Shown one piece after another: positions 11,528 to 22,588 of a DNA stretch of 64,000 nucleotides. The notes beneath the pieces were generated by a model, which was not told where the DNA came from, ran no database searches, and was given only the letters and a program-made list of their open reading frames with translations. Within the stretch, counting starts at the first letter, position 1, and every line of letters starts with the position of its first letter. Position numbers and translations under genes: made by a program. The stretch comes from Clytia hemisphaerica (lineage: Eukaryota > Cnidaria > Hydrozoa > Leptothecata > Clytiidae), in the NCBI GenBank assembly GCA_902728285.1, contig CACVBU010000865.1:3301008-3365007 (forward strand). The letters run 5' to 3'.

Positions 11528-12117
11528 CTATTGTTGTTTTTTGATTTTCAGCTTCTTTACAGCGAAACCGTTTTTTGTATCACCTCTGACTCGATAAATT
11601 TCAGTTTGAGATTTTTCCTCAGAGTTTAGCTTCTTTGCATCGTTCGATAATTCCTTATATACTTTCCGTAGTGCGGGTGTTAGGTACTCTGTAATACTGA
11701 TACCTTTGTAGTTTTCTAATCCCTTTAAACTTGTTAAATTTCCAATAACACTCCATTTTTCTTGTTCATTTTTGAGTGATAACAACAAGGGTCGCTTTTT
11801 ATTTCCATCTGCTACGCCTAATCTTCTGACACGCTGAATGTTAGCTCGGGTATCCTTGATAAAATCTAATGCCCAACTTTTGTCATTTCTTCATCTTTCT
11901 CTGGTAAACTATGAACGATGACATTTGGTGCACGTCTTCTCTTGTCTGCCTCTTCTGCTCCCCTCGCTGCTCCCTCTTCACGCCAGGCATCTTTGATAAC
12001 TTCCTTTAGTGAGTGTTGATTCTGGGTAGCAGGATTAGTGGTGTTGGAGGAGGTAACGGAAGCATGCGTCTTTTCTGAGAGTGCTTTACACTCTGTTTTG
12101 ATTGTTTGCTCAATCAT
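11528..12117 (-). pseudogene. LINE ORF1 middle and C-terminal portions
   Basis: Two adjoining minus-strand pieces. 12117-11866 has a charged stretch and a NVIVHSLPE motif at the start of an RRM-like fold. 11788-11528 has LENYKGISITEYLTPALR and ends in VRGDTKNGFAVKKL, typical of ORF1 C-termini in CR1-like LINEs, which encode an RNA-binding protein. They are separated by a frame change near 11800-11860. Confidence 0.65.
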
Positions 12118-12199
12118 TTCTTTGATAGTCGGCTTGGGTGATTCGAGTTTCTCTTCAAACTTTTGCTCTACGTACTCTATGGTGTGGAAACCCGGATCT

Positions 12200-12682
12200 T
12201 CATTGAGATTTCTCCTTAGTTTCGCCAGTTCTTTCTTTTGGGATGCAATAGTATATCGACTTCGTTTCGCTTGAGAAGGCTTCTAGCTCTCTTCGTAGGT
12301 TTTCGACTTCCTGTTCAAGCTTAAGAGATGATCGGGCTCGTCTTGTAAGGATGAGGGCTGAGAGTACAGGTTTAACTTCTATACAATTTTGGTAGGTGTA
12401 CCTGTAATGAGTGCTTTTCGTCTTGTCAATGAACTGCTGTATCTGGTATGCAGGAAGCATCGTACATCTATAGTGAACACTACTCTTGCACTTAACACAG
12501 GTCAAGCGGTCTTCGTCTTTATCAACGATACCGTCGGTGCATTGTTTTAGTGTGCAAACCAGCAATCGGCCAGCACCTTCTTCTGGCCTTGATGGGTTCA
12601 TGATGCCGGCTTCCAAGCTCGGGTAAACCAGAAGGATTGGTGATTTTATCGAAATTTGATGAATTTTAGTGAAGTTGTGCAC
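12200..12682 (-). pseudogene. LINE ORF1 N-terminal zinc/PHD-like finger
   Basis: A minus-strand frame with CTLKQC, then RLTCVKCKSSVHYRC and MLPAYQIQQFI, followed by a Cys near YQNC. The C-x2-C, H, C-x2-C spacing is the PHD/RING-like finger in ORF1 of CR1-type LINEs, followed by a coiled-coil-like LEQEVENLRRELEAF. The likely methionine is the MNPSRPEEG start near 12601; upstream residues are probably untranslated. The frame breaks after residue ~150 relative to the next ORF1 piece. Confidence 0.7.
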
Positions 12683-12894
12683 AAAAAAAATTCAGATCCA
12701 GAAAAGCATGTGTCTGCGAAAATAATTGACGTCAAATCAACACGATAAGACGATAAATCACTAGTTAAAAATATCAGTTTGTAGTTGATAAAATCTGAGT
12801 ATGAATTTATCGCTTAAAATGGCTTAGTTGATTGCTACTGAAATGTTAAAATTTTCATTTATCTCCAGTCTTTATTAAACCCTCTCGTACTAGT

Positions 12895-13165
12895 CAGTAG
12901 TGTGGTGGGTCAATTTGGGAAATTTTGATTTTGGCGCTCCCTACAAAAAGTAAATATCTTTTAAAAAATTACACGAGGGAAGCGAGTACGAAAATTTCTG
13001 GATATTTTCTCTCCTTTTGGTGGAAAACTGCCAATTCTAAGGTGTAAAAAAGCAAAGGGCGCCGAAATTAGTAATAAGAGACGTCTTTTTCCGCCCTTTG
13101 TATTTCGGCGCCCCCTGAAAAAATCGGCCGCTGGGGGTCTGCCCCTTCCTGCAACCACGCTACTG
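12895..13165. mobile_element. hAT-like MITE (CAG termini, 8-bp duplication)
   Basis: 271 bp starting CAGTAGTGTGGTGGGTC and ending ...CCACGCTACTG. Flanks are GTACTAGT (12887-12894) and ATACTAGT (13166-13173), seven of eight bases alike. The interior has several GGCGC(C) words near 12932, 13058 and 13103. Diagnostic of hAT-mobilised non-autonomous elements. A minus-strand open frame inside is incidental. Confidence 0.75.
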
Positions 13166-13173
13166 ATACTAGT

Positions 13174-13573
13174 TGTCTATAGGCTGGCATCTTTTTATAT
13201 GTATAAGATCAACACGAAAACGATAAAAGGTAAATACATATGCTAGGTAGAGTACTGGAAATTGGTTTAATGTCGACAGCCCTCTTCTAATTTCGACACC
13301 TTGTTTTAGAGATAAGAATAATATGAAGGTTGGAACCGCTTGTGGAATGCATGCGTAGATGTCATTGGCGGTAGTGTCATAATTATCATAGATCTTCCAA
13401 ACGTCTTTAAGCAATAATGATGTGGAATTTTTCTACCAAAATCTAAGGAAGATTGCAAGCTCCATGATGTTTCTCAGTTTTTTCCAGTAATGAAGAAACA
13501 AAAGTGGCGACAGCTTTTCTACCGAATTCTGACATCAAAAAGTGTACCGAGTAAGGCCAATAAAACCAACCTC
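13174..13573. other. 3' flank of ankyrin gene; nothing recognised
   Basis: Non-coding as far as visible. An open minus-strand frame at 13169-13414 has no domain and lies mostly outside the neighbouring MITE. Confidence 0.45.
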
Positions 13574-14092
13574 TCAGTCGGAGTAATGATTAACGCTCGC
13601 ACACCTAGATCCCCTCGAAGTGTTGGAGGAGCCTGAACAAAGACTCTGCTCTCGCTTCGCCTTGTTGCATTTCTTTGCATATTTCCTCATCATGTATCTA
13701 ATCTCTTCAGTCAACGCAACATCAATGGCAGATTGACCTGTTGTTGATCGCACCTTCGGGTCAACTCCAGCCTTCAAAAGTACTTTAATGGTCTCCTCAT
13801 AACCAAGAGCGGCTGCAGCGTGCAGGCTAGTCCACCCATGCTTGTCGGTAGCATTAATATTGGCGTCAAAGCTAATTAAAACACGTAACATGGTGGTATT
13901 ATTGGCAAGAGAGCATAAGTGAAGGGCTGTCACACCTTGCCTGTAATACGCCTCCAAGTCGATCTCGTGGCGGTTATTGATGAGTAAATTCTGCACCAGT
14001 GTGATGTTTTCGTTCGCCAGAGCTGTTTGGAAACGTTCTTGTGCAGCGGTGGAAGTGCGTTTCTTTGAACTCCATTTTCTCATCAGACCCAT
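13574..14092 (-). CDS. Small ankyrin-repeat protein (NRARP/PPP1R27-like architecture)
   Basis: 172 residues from the ATG at 14090-14092; two codons further upstream are open but use TTG. The basic N-terminus (KWSSKKR) is followed by a partial repeat (about 20-48), two canonical ankyrin repeats (about 52-83 with GVTALHL, 85-116 with HGWTSLHAAAALG) and a degenerate third (118-141). A basic then Ser-rich tail follows. Arrangement and short length match small regulators such as NRARP, a Notch-pathway feedback protein, or PPP1R27-type phosphatase regulators; I cannot choose between these. Intact and intronless, so probably a host gene acting through protein-protein contacts. The C-terminal tail is longer than in vertebrate NRARP. 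Confidence 0.75.
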   Translation of the reverse strand: MGLMRKWSSKKRTSTAAQERFQTALANENITLVQNLLINNRHEIDLEAYYRQGVTALHLCSLANNTTMLRVLISFDANINATDKHGWTSLHAAAALGYEETIKVLLKAGVDPKVRSTTGQSAIDVALTEEIRYMMRKYAKKCNKAKREQSLCSGSSNTSRGSRCASVNHYSD

Positions 14093-14733
14093 CGTCAAGT
14101 GTTGTATAAGTGTGTTTAAAATGTGACAAATCCAAAAGTTTCATAAGTATATAATCCAAGTTTGAAGGTGGCTTAAACACTTGTTCTGAATGAATGAATT
14201 TAGTGTTTAAAGACCGACCGACCGAATGTTTTTCGACTCTTATCTGTTTGGTTAACAAGTTATAAGGGTTCGGTTTTTATAGGACGGTTTCAACTAATGA
14301 TAGGAGTTCGTTATCTATCTGTCGTCAGCTACTAAGAATGTTTTTCTCAAATTTTTTTTTCTACTCAGTTTTTTTCTTACTGAGTGAGCGATATCTCTCC
14401 TCGCCAAGGGGAGAAAATATAACAGTTAGCTATTAGCGATACGAGATTTTGATATTATATGAAGTTATAAATTGATATTGTTTTCATTTAATTATTCCCA
14501 GTCATACTAACTTCCTTTGAAAATTTAAGCACTTGCACAATCAACAATTCTAGAAAACTTTCAAAGATTTTTTAAAAAGTCGAATATTAGAGAAAAAAAA
14601 TTGATGGCAATTCTTTTCAATTGTCGAAAAACGAGAGCTAATCCAGAACGATTTTAAGCACGTTAATATAAGGAACCTCGTTATGCTAAAAATCAAGAGA
14701 TGGAAATTGTAAAAGTAAACTTTTATAAGAATG
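14093..14733. other. Upstream region of ankyrin gene
   Basis: Presumed promoter and 5' UTR side of the minus-strand ankyrin gene. A CGACCGACCGA stretch at 14212-14222 is a small local repeat. No other gene seen. Confidence 0.4.
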
Positions 14734-15016
14734 TAGTAGCGTGGTGGCAAGTGGCTTCTACCAGCGGATTTTTTGGATCGCGTCAAAAGACAAGGAGCGG
14801 AAAAGGGCACCGCTTATTACTAATTTCAGCGCCCCTTTGGTTTTTTACACCTGCCTATTAGAATGAGCAATTAGAGCAATTTTAGCTAGAATTAGAAAGA
14901 ACATCCCAAACATTTTTACAAACGTATTTAACTTTCAATAGGGGGCGTCGAAATCCTAACTTTCGCAAAATAGCCTCCAATGTTTGCCCTAATTTTAGTC
15001 GACCCACTACGCTGTT
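14734..15016. mobile_element. Probable hAT-like MITE remnant
   Basis: Left portion GTAGCGTGGTGGCAAG (near 14737) and right portion CGACCCACTACGCTG (15001-15015) are inverted relatives and resemble the termini of the element at 12895-13165. Interior words GCACCGC and CAGCGCCCC match that family. No target duplication could be confirmed. Confidence 0.5.
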
Positions 15017-16039
15017 TTTTCATTCCATGCTGATTCCTAACTTTCTAGGAAAGATCATCCCAAAACATTCTTACGGTATTCTTAGGTTAGGATCCAAACC
15101 CAACTGAAATCTAGCATGTAATGCTTACCTCAAACAAAAATTTGACATTTTTGTGAAAGCCTTTAGCAATGCTGGGGGATAATTGGCAATTTACAGGCAA
15201 ATGCTCTAAAAATTGGCATTCTTAGAATCAGTTGCCACCATCAATTCTATGATGGTGGTATCCTTATCATATTCTTATTTCTTTGCCAATTCTTATAAAT
15301 TATATTCTTATAAAAAAGCGTCTAGTTAGTCTAACTGATTGAACGTTTTCACAATAGGTAGTAGGTAGATGAAAGGGTTGTAAAGTTTTATTTGGAAAAT
15401 TTTCATTGGTCATTTTTTTTCTTTTTGGCTATGTGTAATGTCTTGTCAATTTCGCGGTTTCACTCCTGATTCTTTTCCTTCTTTATTGTGTAATTCATAT
15501 GCGCAGGTTTTTACTGCGGGTTTTTACTGGGTATTTTTTGCATCTCATATTAGCGATGGTTTCGTCATATTGCACACTATTTCATTTGTGATTCATTTAT
15601 CAACATGGCCATGAAATAAGACTGTTTTCAGAGGTTGCTTAATTAGAAAATCTATAAAACTGAGTCTTTCAGCTGACTATGAAGGCAAGAGTTGACTTTA
15701 AAACTAAATTTTCAGCCGTTCCGTTGAAAAGAGAGTTTCTCATGTCCTTCGGAATATTAAGTTGGATTAGAAATCTGAAGAAAACCATATACTTACCTAA
15801 GTATATGTTCTTCTAACGGTGTCAGGAAAATTTACCCCTATTTTATTGTTATTGCTAAATCAAAGAGAAAGTGATAAAATACCCGGTAGTAAGAGTTTTT
15901 ACGAGATTGAAGAGTGCAAGATTTCTTTACACTTTTTGTGCAAGGAAATTTTGCACGCTTAAGTGGAGGAATCAATAATTGATAAACGCAGATAGTTGCC
16001 TTGCCACCTGCCGTCATTTGACTAAGGTTGAATGTCTGA
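15017..16039. other. No gene; dispersed repeat remnants
   Basis: Near 15050-15330 are blocks (attcttaggttaggatcc, attcttataaaaaagcg) shared loosely with 6690-6880 and 33500-33620. Nothing coding is supported. Confidence 0.4.
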
Positions 16040-16326
16040 GCCAAAAATCAAAAATCGCCCCGTAGAGAGAGGAAAAATTGGCTTTTTTGGAGCCCATAGA
16101 GAACCTTTTCCCAAAAATTTTGTAAATTTTCACTCGACTTTTGTCCAAATTTTGGAAAATCAGGAACCTTTAGTGAGAGGAAATTTTGATTTTCGTGAAT
16201 TTTGGACTCAATTTACTTTTTATTTGTTTTTGTACCCTTTTGAGAGACTTTCCATAATGTAAAAAAGAGACACTTATGGCTTGCACATACCCGGCACCCG
16301 TTTTGCCTAAGTAACCCCCCCCCCGC
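16040..16326. mobile_element. G-capped hAT-like element, diverged copy
   Basis: The right end reads GCACATACCCGGCACCCG then TTTTGCCTAAGTA and a C tract, the inverse of the GTACTTAGGCAAAA end of the copy at 961. Interior words (CCCTTTTGAGAGACTTT near 16229) are relatives of that copy's reiterated word. The left end is eroded and no 8-bp duplication is evident, so this is an old or truncated copy. Confidence 0.6.
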
Positions 16327-16684
16327 TGGGACACGATCCCGTCTAATTCGCCCTCTCAGGAAAATGATCAAATTGTCATGGGATGTTAGTCGACCAATTT
16401 AATTTTTAGTATAATATTTAAACATTTGAATGTAGCTTTATAATTTTGTTAGCTCTGATTTGCGCAATAAAATATCTCTAGACAACTTTTATTTGGATGC
16501 ACGTGATAATGTCTGTCTGACCCACTGAACCAGAAAGGGGTATACATTACAAGGTTTTTCAATATTTCCCGTTTTCCAAAAGGAAAATATTTGTTAAAAC
16601 GGGCTTTATTCTCCTTTTTCTTCCAAAGCATTGCCCACTAATAACAGTGTGGAAGATTGCTTAATCGCAAAAGGTTCACGACAA

Positions 16685-16768
16685 AAAATACTATTACCCA
16701 CAAAGAGTGGCGGAAAATACTATTACCCACAAAGAGTGACGGAAAATACTATTACCCACAAAGAGTGG
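16685..16768. repeat. Three tandem 29-bp units
   Basis: AAAATACTATTACCCACAAA followed by GAGTGRCGG, repeated with exact spacing 29 (CTATTACCC starts at 16691, 16720 and 16749). Nearly identical units imply recent amplification or slippage. Confidence 0.85.
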
Positions 16769-17718
16769 TGTGAATTACGGCGAAGAGGCCGATAAAAAGA
16801 AATTCTCCACTTGAGTGGATGGATTGACTTATATTCTCGGTGAAGACGCCGATAGAACAAACTTTTACAACTTGCGTGGAAATATTATTTTCTCACAATA
16901 AAAGCTCTTGCTAATCAAACGCTAAGATTTTTGAAAATGACTTTTGAAAAAACAATCCAAGGTAACTTTAATCAGGCACACAAAATGTTTGGAGAGACTG
17001 AGGGTAAGCATTGTGCACTTTTTCAATATGTTGGACAAAAGTTCGTTGTGTTAATATTTGGAAAGATTATGATCTAGATTATATTTTACGTAAAGGGGTC
17101 CCGGTCACCAATCCGTCCCAAAAAAGTCTGAATTTTTTTGAAAAAAAAACTTAACATTTTGAAATAACTTTTGTATCAAAATGATCCCCTACATATGGGT
17201 CGCTTACTTTTTTAAACCGTACGAAGCACCGGCTTTTTCTATAACTTTATAAAGAAGAAGATTGGAAACTTTTTTTTGTTACAGATATAAACCATACCAT
17301 TAGTACCATCATATACAACTGTAAATTCATGATTTAATTGCTAGTTCAGAAATATTTCTTGAATTTAATTCATAAAAATTTGAAAAATTGAAATTACAAG
17401 TCTCGTAAATACATTTTTAATACCATATTGTCATTACAAGTTGAAAAAAGAGGAAAATATAAGAATCTGGTCCTAAATTCGAAAAAATAACTAACCAAAG
17501 TCTTCAAAGATTGATCTATGAACTCTATTAGCTCCAAAATTTATTTAGTCTAATAAAACCAAAGATAACCGTACGAAACATTTTTTTTGTCAAACGCACC
17601 AAAGGCAATGAAGATGAAAGAAGCTCTTCTGGGAAAATGAAAAGTATTTAAGGTGCAAAACTAGATTCAAATTTCAATAAATGAAAATATTTTTATAGCT
17701 AAAATAAAAGAGATAATA
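16769..17718. other. No recognisable gene
   Basis: AT-rich with short homopolymers. No domain-bearing frame, tRNA or clear repeat was seen. Confidence 0.5.
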
Positions 17719-18149
17719 CTTTAGGCGTAAAAACTTTCGCGAGCAGAAACTTTCGCGAGGACAAAAAATCGCGAAATTCACGACATTTACTTTCGCGAAT
17801 TTAACGGAAAAATATTTTTGTGAGCATAAACTTTCGCGAATCTAGACGTAAAATTGAGAATTTTCACATGAAAAAATGGCTTAGAGAGACAAATACTTCT
17901 TGGATTGGCTTGAAATATTTGTCTTTTGACTTATTAGTCTTTTAGCAGGCTAAAAAGTGCCATAAAATTTACATTTTATTCAAAGTTTGAAGTTTTACAG
18001 ATTTTCTATTCCGTCAAGAATTTTTCGCGAGCATAAACTTTCGCGAATGGCCCTTCACAGAATTTTTGAAGACATTTACTTTCGCGAATAGGGCCAAATT
18101 TCGCGAAAATCGCGAAAGTGTCTGTTCACGAAAGTTTGTACGCCTAAAG
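17719..18149. mobile_element. TA-flanked MITE with reiterated TTTCGCGA
   Basis: 431 bp between TA duplications (17717-17718, 18150-18151), with inverted ends CTTTAGGCGTA(A/C)AAACTTTCG. ACTTTCGCGA or its reverse occurs about ten times through the interior. A Tc1/mariner-like insertion is likely; no coding capacity. Each iterated word carries the palindrome TCGCGA, rich in CpG, which stands out in an AT-rich setting. Confidence 0.85.
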
Positions 18150-18335
18150 TATCATGCTGCTAAAATATATTACTGAAAAGAAATATGATTCTAAAATTTC
18201 TAAATTAAATCGAAAAAAATAAAATTCATCAAGTCAAATTCAAATTAATAGGAATGAATTGTTGTTTATTCAAATTTTATAGATGATCAAGATCATAAAA
18301 AAATCGTGAAAAAATTTCTCAAAAATCATCATTCG

Positions 18336-18733
18336 GTCAAAAGATATGAAACAAAGTTATTAGCTGATTGACGTCAAAAAGGCTGTTTTCTGCTGTTTTT
18401 TGGGGTCAATCACTAACTTTGTATCATAACTTTATATTGGATAAATATTTTAGTGAAATTTCTTCGCAGTGATGACCTCCTAAGATCAAAGAATCTCTCC
18501 AGTGAAAAATAAAAGTTATAGCACTTTTCTACAAGATCTTCATTTTTTCTTCTTCATTTTCATCTTCGTTTTTAGAAATTTTTTAAAAACTTTTTTATTT
18601 CGAATTGTTCCACTCACAAATATCTCTCCGACGATACCAAATTTATAAAGATTGAAGAATTTCTTCAAAAGTTATACGTAGAAGAAAAAAGAGTGCACAC
18701 TTATCGTGAACAGACTTTAATTTTGTGGGATGT
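18336..18733 (+). repeat. Long dispersed repeat, left part of copy 1
   Basis: Matches 32110-32516 almost base for base, starting at GTCAAAAGATATGAAAC. In the second copy this part is directly continuous with the sequence that here resumes at 24455. The split is explained by the YR retrotransposon at 18734-24456. Confidence 0.85.
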
Positions 18734-18900
18734 GTGATTTCCGACGATCGAAGAAAGGTGGAAATCGAGCTTCTCCGCGTTTTTCGTACGAAAATCTACC
18801 ATCTTGCGCAGATTGGAACAAACTGCGCATGCGCAATATGCTTTAAAGAAGCTGCTTGTCAGCTTGTCAATCCTCGCTCTTGCATACGCCTTGAACTAAG

Positions 18901-19530
18901 ATGGCAGAAAATCAAGCGATAAAGGACGCTGTCCGACAAGTTATGAATGAAGAGTTCAAACAAGATCAATCTAAAGCTATTGAAAAACTGAAAACAAGAT
19001 TAGACAAGAAGAGAAGCTATGACCAAATTCATTTCAATAAGAAAGGACACGAGGAACAGTTCCAGCACACCACTCAAGTATTAGAGAATGTGGACGACGC
19101 TCTGGAGGCATTGGAAGAAAAAGATTTTGATGTTGCAAAAAACTTCCTGACTGAAGGTAAGAAACTTTTAGAAGAAAGGTTGCAACACTTACAAATCGCT
19201 GACAGGGAGGGCTGGCTAGTGCTTAAACATTATAAAAGGAATATTTTGGTTTCGTCTGGAGACATTCAGGAAAAGCATTTAAAGGACGCTCGTAAAACTG
19301 CTGAGCAGGTAAAGGCCAAAATGGAACAAGAAAACAAGCCTAAAGACAGTAAATACAGAAGGATGGATGAAATAACTTGTTACAACTGTAAACGTATCGG
19401 TCATTTGTCAACTTTTTGTCCTTTTGTTCAAAAACAAAACCCTCATATTCCTTCCACTAAAAGTAGCTCTTCATCGTCGTCATCAAAAAGATCATCTACT
19501 TCAACATCAAAAAGTCGAACTGGGAAATAA
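18901..19530 (+). CDS. YR-retrotransposon gag-like protein with CCHC zinc knuckle
   Basis: 209 residues from an ATG. The N-terminal two thirds is highly charged and predicted helical (about 1-150). A CYNCKRIGHLSTFC zinc knuckle (C-x2-C-x4-H-x4-C, about 160-173) is followed by a Ser/Lys-rich tail ending KSRTGK. Gag proteins of this group package the element RNA. The frame is open. The segment after its stop reaches a pyrimidine-rich tract and AG at about 19724-19725 just where RT-like coding begins, so splicing from gag into RT is possible. Confidence 0.75.
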   Translation: MAENQAIKDAVRQVMNEEFKQDQSKAIEKLKTRLDKKRSYDQIHFNKKGHEEQFQHTTQVLENVDDALEALEEKDFDVAKNFLTEGKKLLEERLQHLQIADREGWLVLKHYKRNILVSSGDIQEKHLKDARKTAEQVKAKMEQENKPKDSKYRRMDEITCYNCKRIGHLSTFCPFVQKQNPHIPSTKSSSSSSSSKRSSTSTSKSRTGK

Positions 19531-19725
19531 TTTAATTTCATAAATGAATAAATGTATTCAAAGCTGGACAGTTTCTTTTTGTAGAACTACGTGTTCGTTA
19601 ATTTTCTGGAAAAAATTGCGTTATATTTGATAAAGATACAGTTTGTTTTTCTCATTTATGTGTTTTTAAACACTTTTTCATACAGCGAATTTGTTTTGCA
19701 ATTTTTACTTTGTCATTTAATTCAG

Positions 19726-22094
19726 AGTTCTGGGAGTTCAAACGATCAGAGGAATACCCCGTCACTGGGAAAATATCACAATTCTCAAGCTTTTGGAAAA
19801 ACGAATTAAAAGCACCATCTCTATTGTCTAATATAACAGATCATGGATATAAATTGCCATTTGTGAGCACTCCTCCTTCTTTTTATGCCAAAAATAACGC
19901 TTCAAGTCTGAACAATGCAGCTTTTGTTGAAGAGTCAATCGAAAAACTAATTAAGGACGGTCGCATCAAGCAAGTAAAAGAAGCTCCTTTTTGTGTGAAT
20001 CCTTTGACTGTAGCAAAAAAGAATGAAAAATTACGACTTGTTATTGATTTGAGGCACATCAACTCTTTTATAACCTGATAACAGATGTTCATAATTTTCT
20101 TACGCGCACGGTAAACCTCTAAAGGCACTTGAAAATTATACATCTGAGGAAAATAGTCCTCCCGCGGAAAATTCTACAACAAGAATCTTGTTGTGCGCCG
20201 AAAATATAAAAACTGATACGGCGCCCTATTCATAAACACAATCACGCAACTTTGTTGTCATTCCTAGTCCTTTTAGACGAACGCGGTCCTTACGATTTCG
20301 AGATTGCATATTCGTCAGATTGTTTGTTTTCACACATCCCTTTAGAGCTTCAGCGTGGTGTGCAGAAAACATTCACAATCTGATCTCAGGTTACTCTTTT
20401 ATCGATCCACCGAAATTTAAATATGAGGATTTGAAGACTGCTGCAGAAGTTTTTGAGAAAGAGGATTTTTTAATAACTTTTGACTTGACAAGTGGTTATC
20501 ATCACGTACCGATTAATGAGGACTTTCAGAGTTTTCTCGGTTTCGCGTGGAGCTTCAAAGGTGTAACAAAATATTTTGTTTTTTGTGTCCTGCCTTTTGG
20601 ATTAAATATTGCCTGCTGGATTTTTACAAAGCTCATGCGTCAGCTAGTAAAGAGATGGCGCCGTCTTGGGATCAGATGTGTTATGTACTTAGATGACGGT
20701 ATAGCAGGTGAGAAAAATTTTGACAAAGCTATTTCCAACCGAAGCATTATCCTTCGTGATTTATGGGCCGCAGGTCTTACTATTAATTTTCAAAAATCCA
20801 GTCTCAGGCCAGAACAAAGAAAATCGTGGCTAGGATTTATCATAGACACAACAAAAATGACATTTACAGTTCCTGAAGTAAAATTAGAGCGTCTCAATTC
20901 CGATATAATCTTTACATTACAAGAAGGTTGTTCATCTTCCAGAAAAATTTCAAAAATAGCAGGTCAAATTATATCCATGTCTGGTTCTATTGGTCCACCT
21001 GCTTATCTATTCACGAAACAAATGTATAAGTTTGTTGAGTCTAATGATACTTGGGATAAAATTCATCTTCTACCTTATGCCGTTGAGCATGAACTGAACT
21101 TTTGGAAAAATAATTTATCAAAAACTAAATCATTCCGTATCAAAACCAAACCCGAAATCACAAAAATCGTTTTTTCTGACGCCAGTGAAACTGGTTATGG
21201 AGGATATACAGTTGAAAAATTGGGAAAAATTATCGCAAAAGGAAGCTTCAACGAATTAGAAAGTAAAACTAGTTCCACCTTTCGAGAATTGCTCGCTATT
21301 AAAAATGTTTTGGAGTCTCTTACAGAATTCGTTAAAAATGAAACTATAGAATGGTTCACAGACAATGAAAACTCTTGCAGAATCATCAAATCCGGTAGCA
21401 CAAAACAACATCTTCAAAACTTAGCGATCGAGATATTCAACTTTTGTGTCATAAATAATACAACTATTTTTCCTACTTGGATCCCTAGGGACGAAAACTG
21501 TGTTTCAGATAGGATCTCGAAATCCATCGATACAGACAATTGGTCTATAGACATGGAAAGTTTTAACTATATACTAAGTCAATTCGGAGTTATTACAGTG
21601 GATAGGTTTGCAGATAACCTCAATGCAAAAGTGGAGCGATTCAATTCAAGAGAATTTTGTCCCGGATCATCCGGAGTTAACGCTTTTCTTATCACTGGGG
21701 AAACAATGAAATTAATTGGCTTTGTCCACCAGTACATTTGATTGGAAGAACTATCTCTCATTTAAAAAACTGCCAAGGAAAAGGCATTCTTTTTGTACCT
21801 TTATGGCCGTCTGCATACTATTGGCCATTGCTCACTTCAAATGGGAAAGAATTTAAACGTTTTGTACAACGCTTTTTAGTTTTAGATCCTTTTTTCATAA
21901 ACTATTCAAAGTTACGAAAGTTAATTGTATTTTTGATGGGTTTGCAAATTTTTATTCTCTTGCACTGTATATTGATTTTACAACATAACATTCTTAAGAA
22001 ATCTCGTATGCTCTTGCAAAATGCTGTTTTTATATCCTTTTTGATGCAATTTCAAGTGATCATATCATTGTTGTATATGAGATCAAATGCATGA
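19726..22094 (+). pseudogene. YR-retrotransposon reverse transcriptase-RNase H (interrupted)
   Basis: N-terminal block 19726-20071 ends at RLVIDLRHINSF. A 321-bp DNA transposon then intervenes, and the palm resumes at 20403 (FKYEDLKTAAEVF, TSGYHHVPI). The catalytic YLDDG lies at about 20686-20700, WLGFIIDTTKMTF near 20830-20865, and RNase H near 21165-21530 (FSDASETGYGG, EWFTDNEN, WIPRDEN). A one-base frameshift near 21690 shifts the terminal domain into the frame ending at 22094 (NWLCPPVHLIGRTISHL, PLWPSAYYWPLL), which corresponds to the methyltransferase-like tail of DIRS elements. The transposon plus duplication is 331 bp, exactly the frame offset seen between the two halves. Confidence 0.85.
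20072..20392. mobile_element. Short DNA transposon inside the YR reverse transcriptase
   Basis: 321 bp, with the direct repeat ACTCTTTTAT on both sides (20062-20071, 20393-20402), read as a 9- or 10-bp target duplication. Ends are inverted: AACCTGATAACAGATG at the left and the complement of AACCTGAGATCAGATTG at the right. No coding capacity. The duplication length suggests a Mutator-like source, which is inference. Confidence 0.8.
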
Positions 22095-22196
22095 AACTGT
22101 TGTCTAGATGACTATGTATCAATGAACTGAAAAACGTTTTATTTCTATTTTTTTCACGCAAAAATTAATTAACAATCATGATTTGACGACGACACA

Positions 22197-22548
22197 AGCT
22201 GTGGTATCAATGCTTTGTTGCAATACCAATTATGGTATGAATGCTTTGTCGCAATACCAATTATGGTATCAATGCTTTGTTGCAATACCAATTATGGTAT
22301 CAATGCTTTGTTGCAATACCAATTACGGTATCAATGCTTTGTTGCAATACCAACTATGCTATCGATGTTTTGTTGCAATTTGAATTATGGTATCAATGCT
22401 TTGTGCAATACCAACTGTAATATCAATGCTCTGTTACAATATCAATTATGGTATCAATGCTCTGTTGCAATATCAATTATGGTATCAATGCTTTGTTGCA
22501 ATACCGACTATGGTATCAATGCTTTGTTGCAATACCACATTATCTACA
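22197..22548. repeat. 31-bp minisatellite between RT and recombinase
   Basis: About eleven tandem units of GGTATCAATGCTTTGTTGCA followed by ATACCAATTAT. Unit starts at 22265 and 22296 show period 31. Each unit begins GGTAT and has ATACC near its end, so it can form a small hairpin. Because 31 is not a multiple of three, successive units rotate through all frames and still avoid stops, giving false open frames. It lies between the RT-tail frame and the recombinase frame, possibly in an intron. Confidence 0.9.
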
Positions 22549-22588
22549 GGTATAAGAGTTATTTTTAAAACTTTTTTCATCCTTATTT

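Larger units (their letters stand above)
8600..12690 (-). mobile_element. Decayed near full-length LINE (CR1/Jockey-type)
   Basis: Minus-strand non-LTR retrotransposon with parts in the expected order: ORF1 with a zinc/PHD-like finger (12.7-12.2 kb), ORF1 remainder (12.1-11.5 kb), an endonuclease-like region (11.45-10.45 kb) and reverse transcriptase (10.45-8.64 kb). All parts carry stops or frameshifts, so this copy is dead. A 185-bp MITE (9729-9913) splits the reverse transcriptase. End positions are approximate; no target duplication was identified. Confidence 0.85.

Noticed and set aside
12961..13158. Arg-rich minus-strand open frame
   Set aside because: It lies within the hAT-like MITE and is explained by its GC-rich ends.
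16685..16768. CRISPR-like array
   Set aside because: Units are directly adjacent without variable spacers, in a eukaryotic context.
18725..18922. Cys-containing 65-residue frame
   Set aside because: It lies in the leader of the YR element and overlaps the gag start in another frame.
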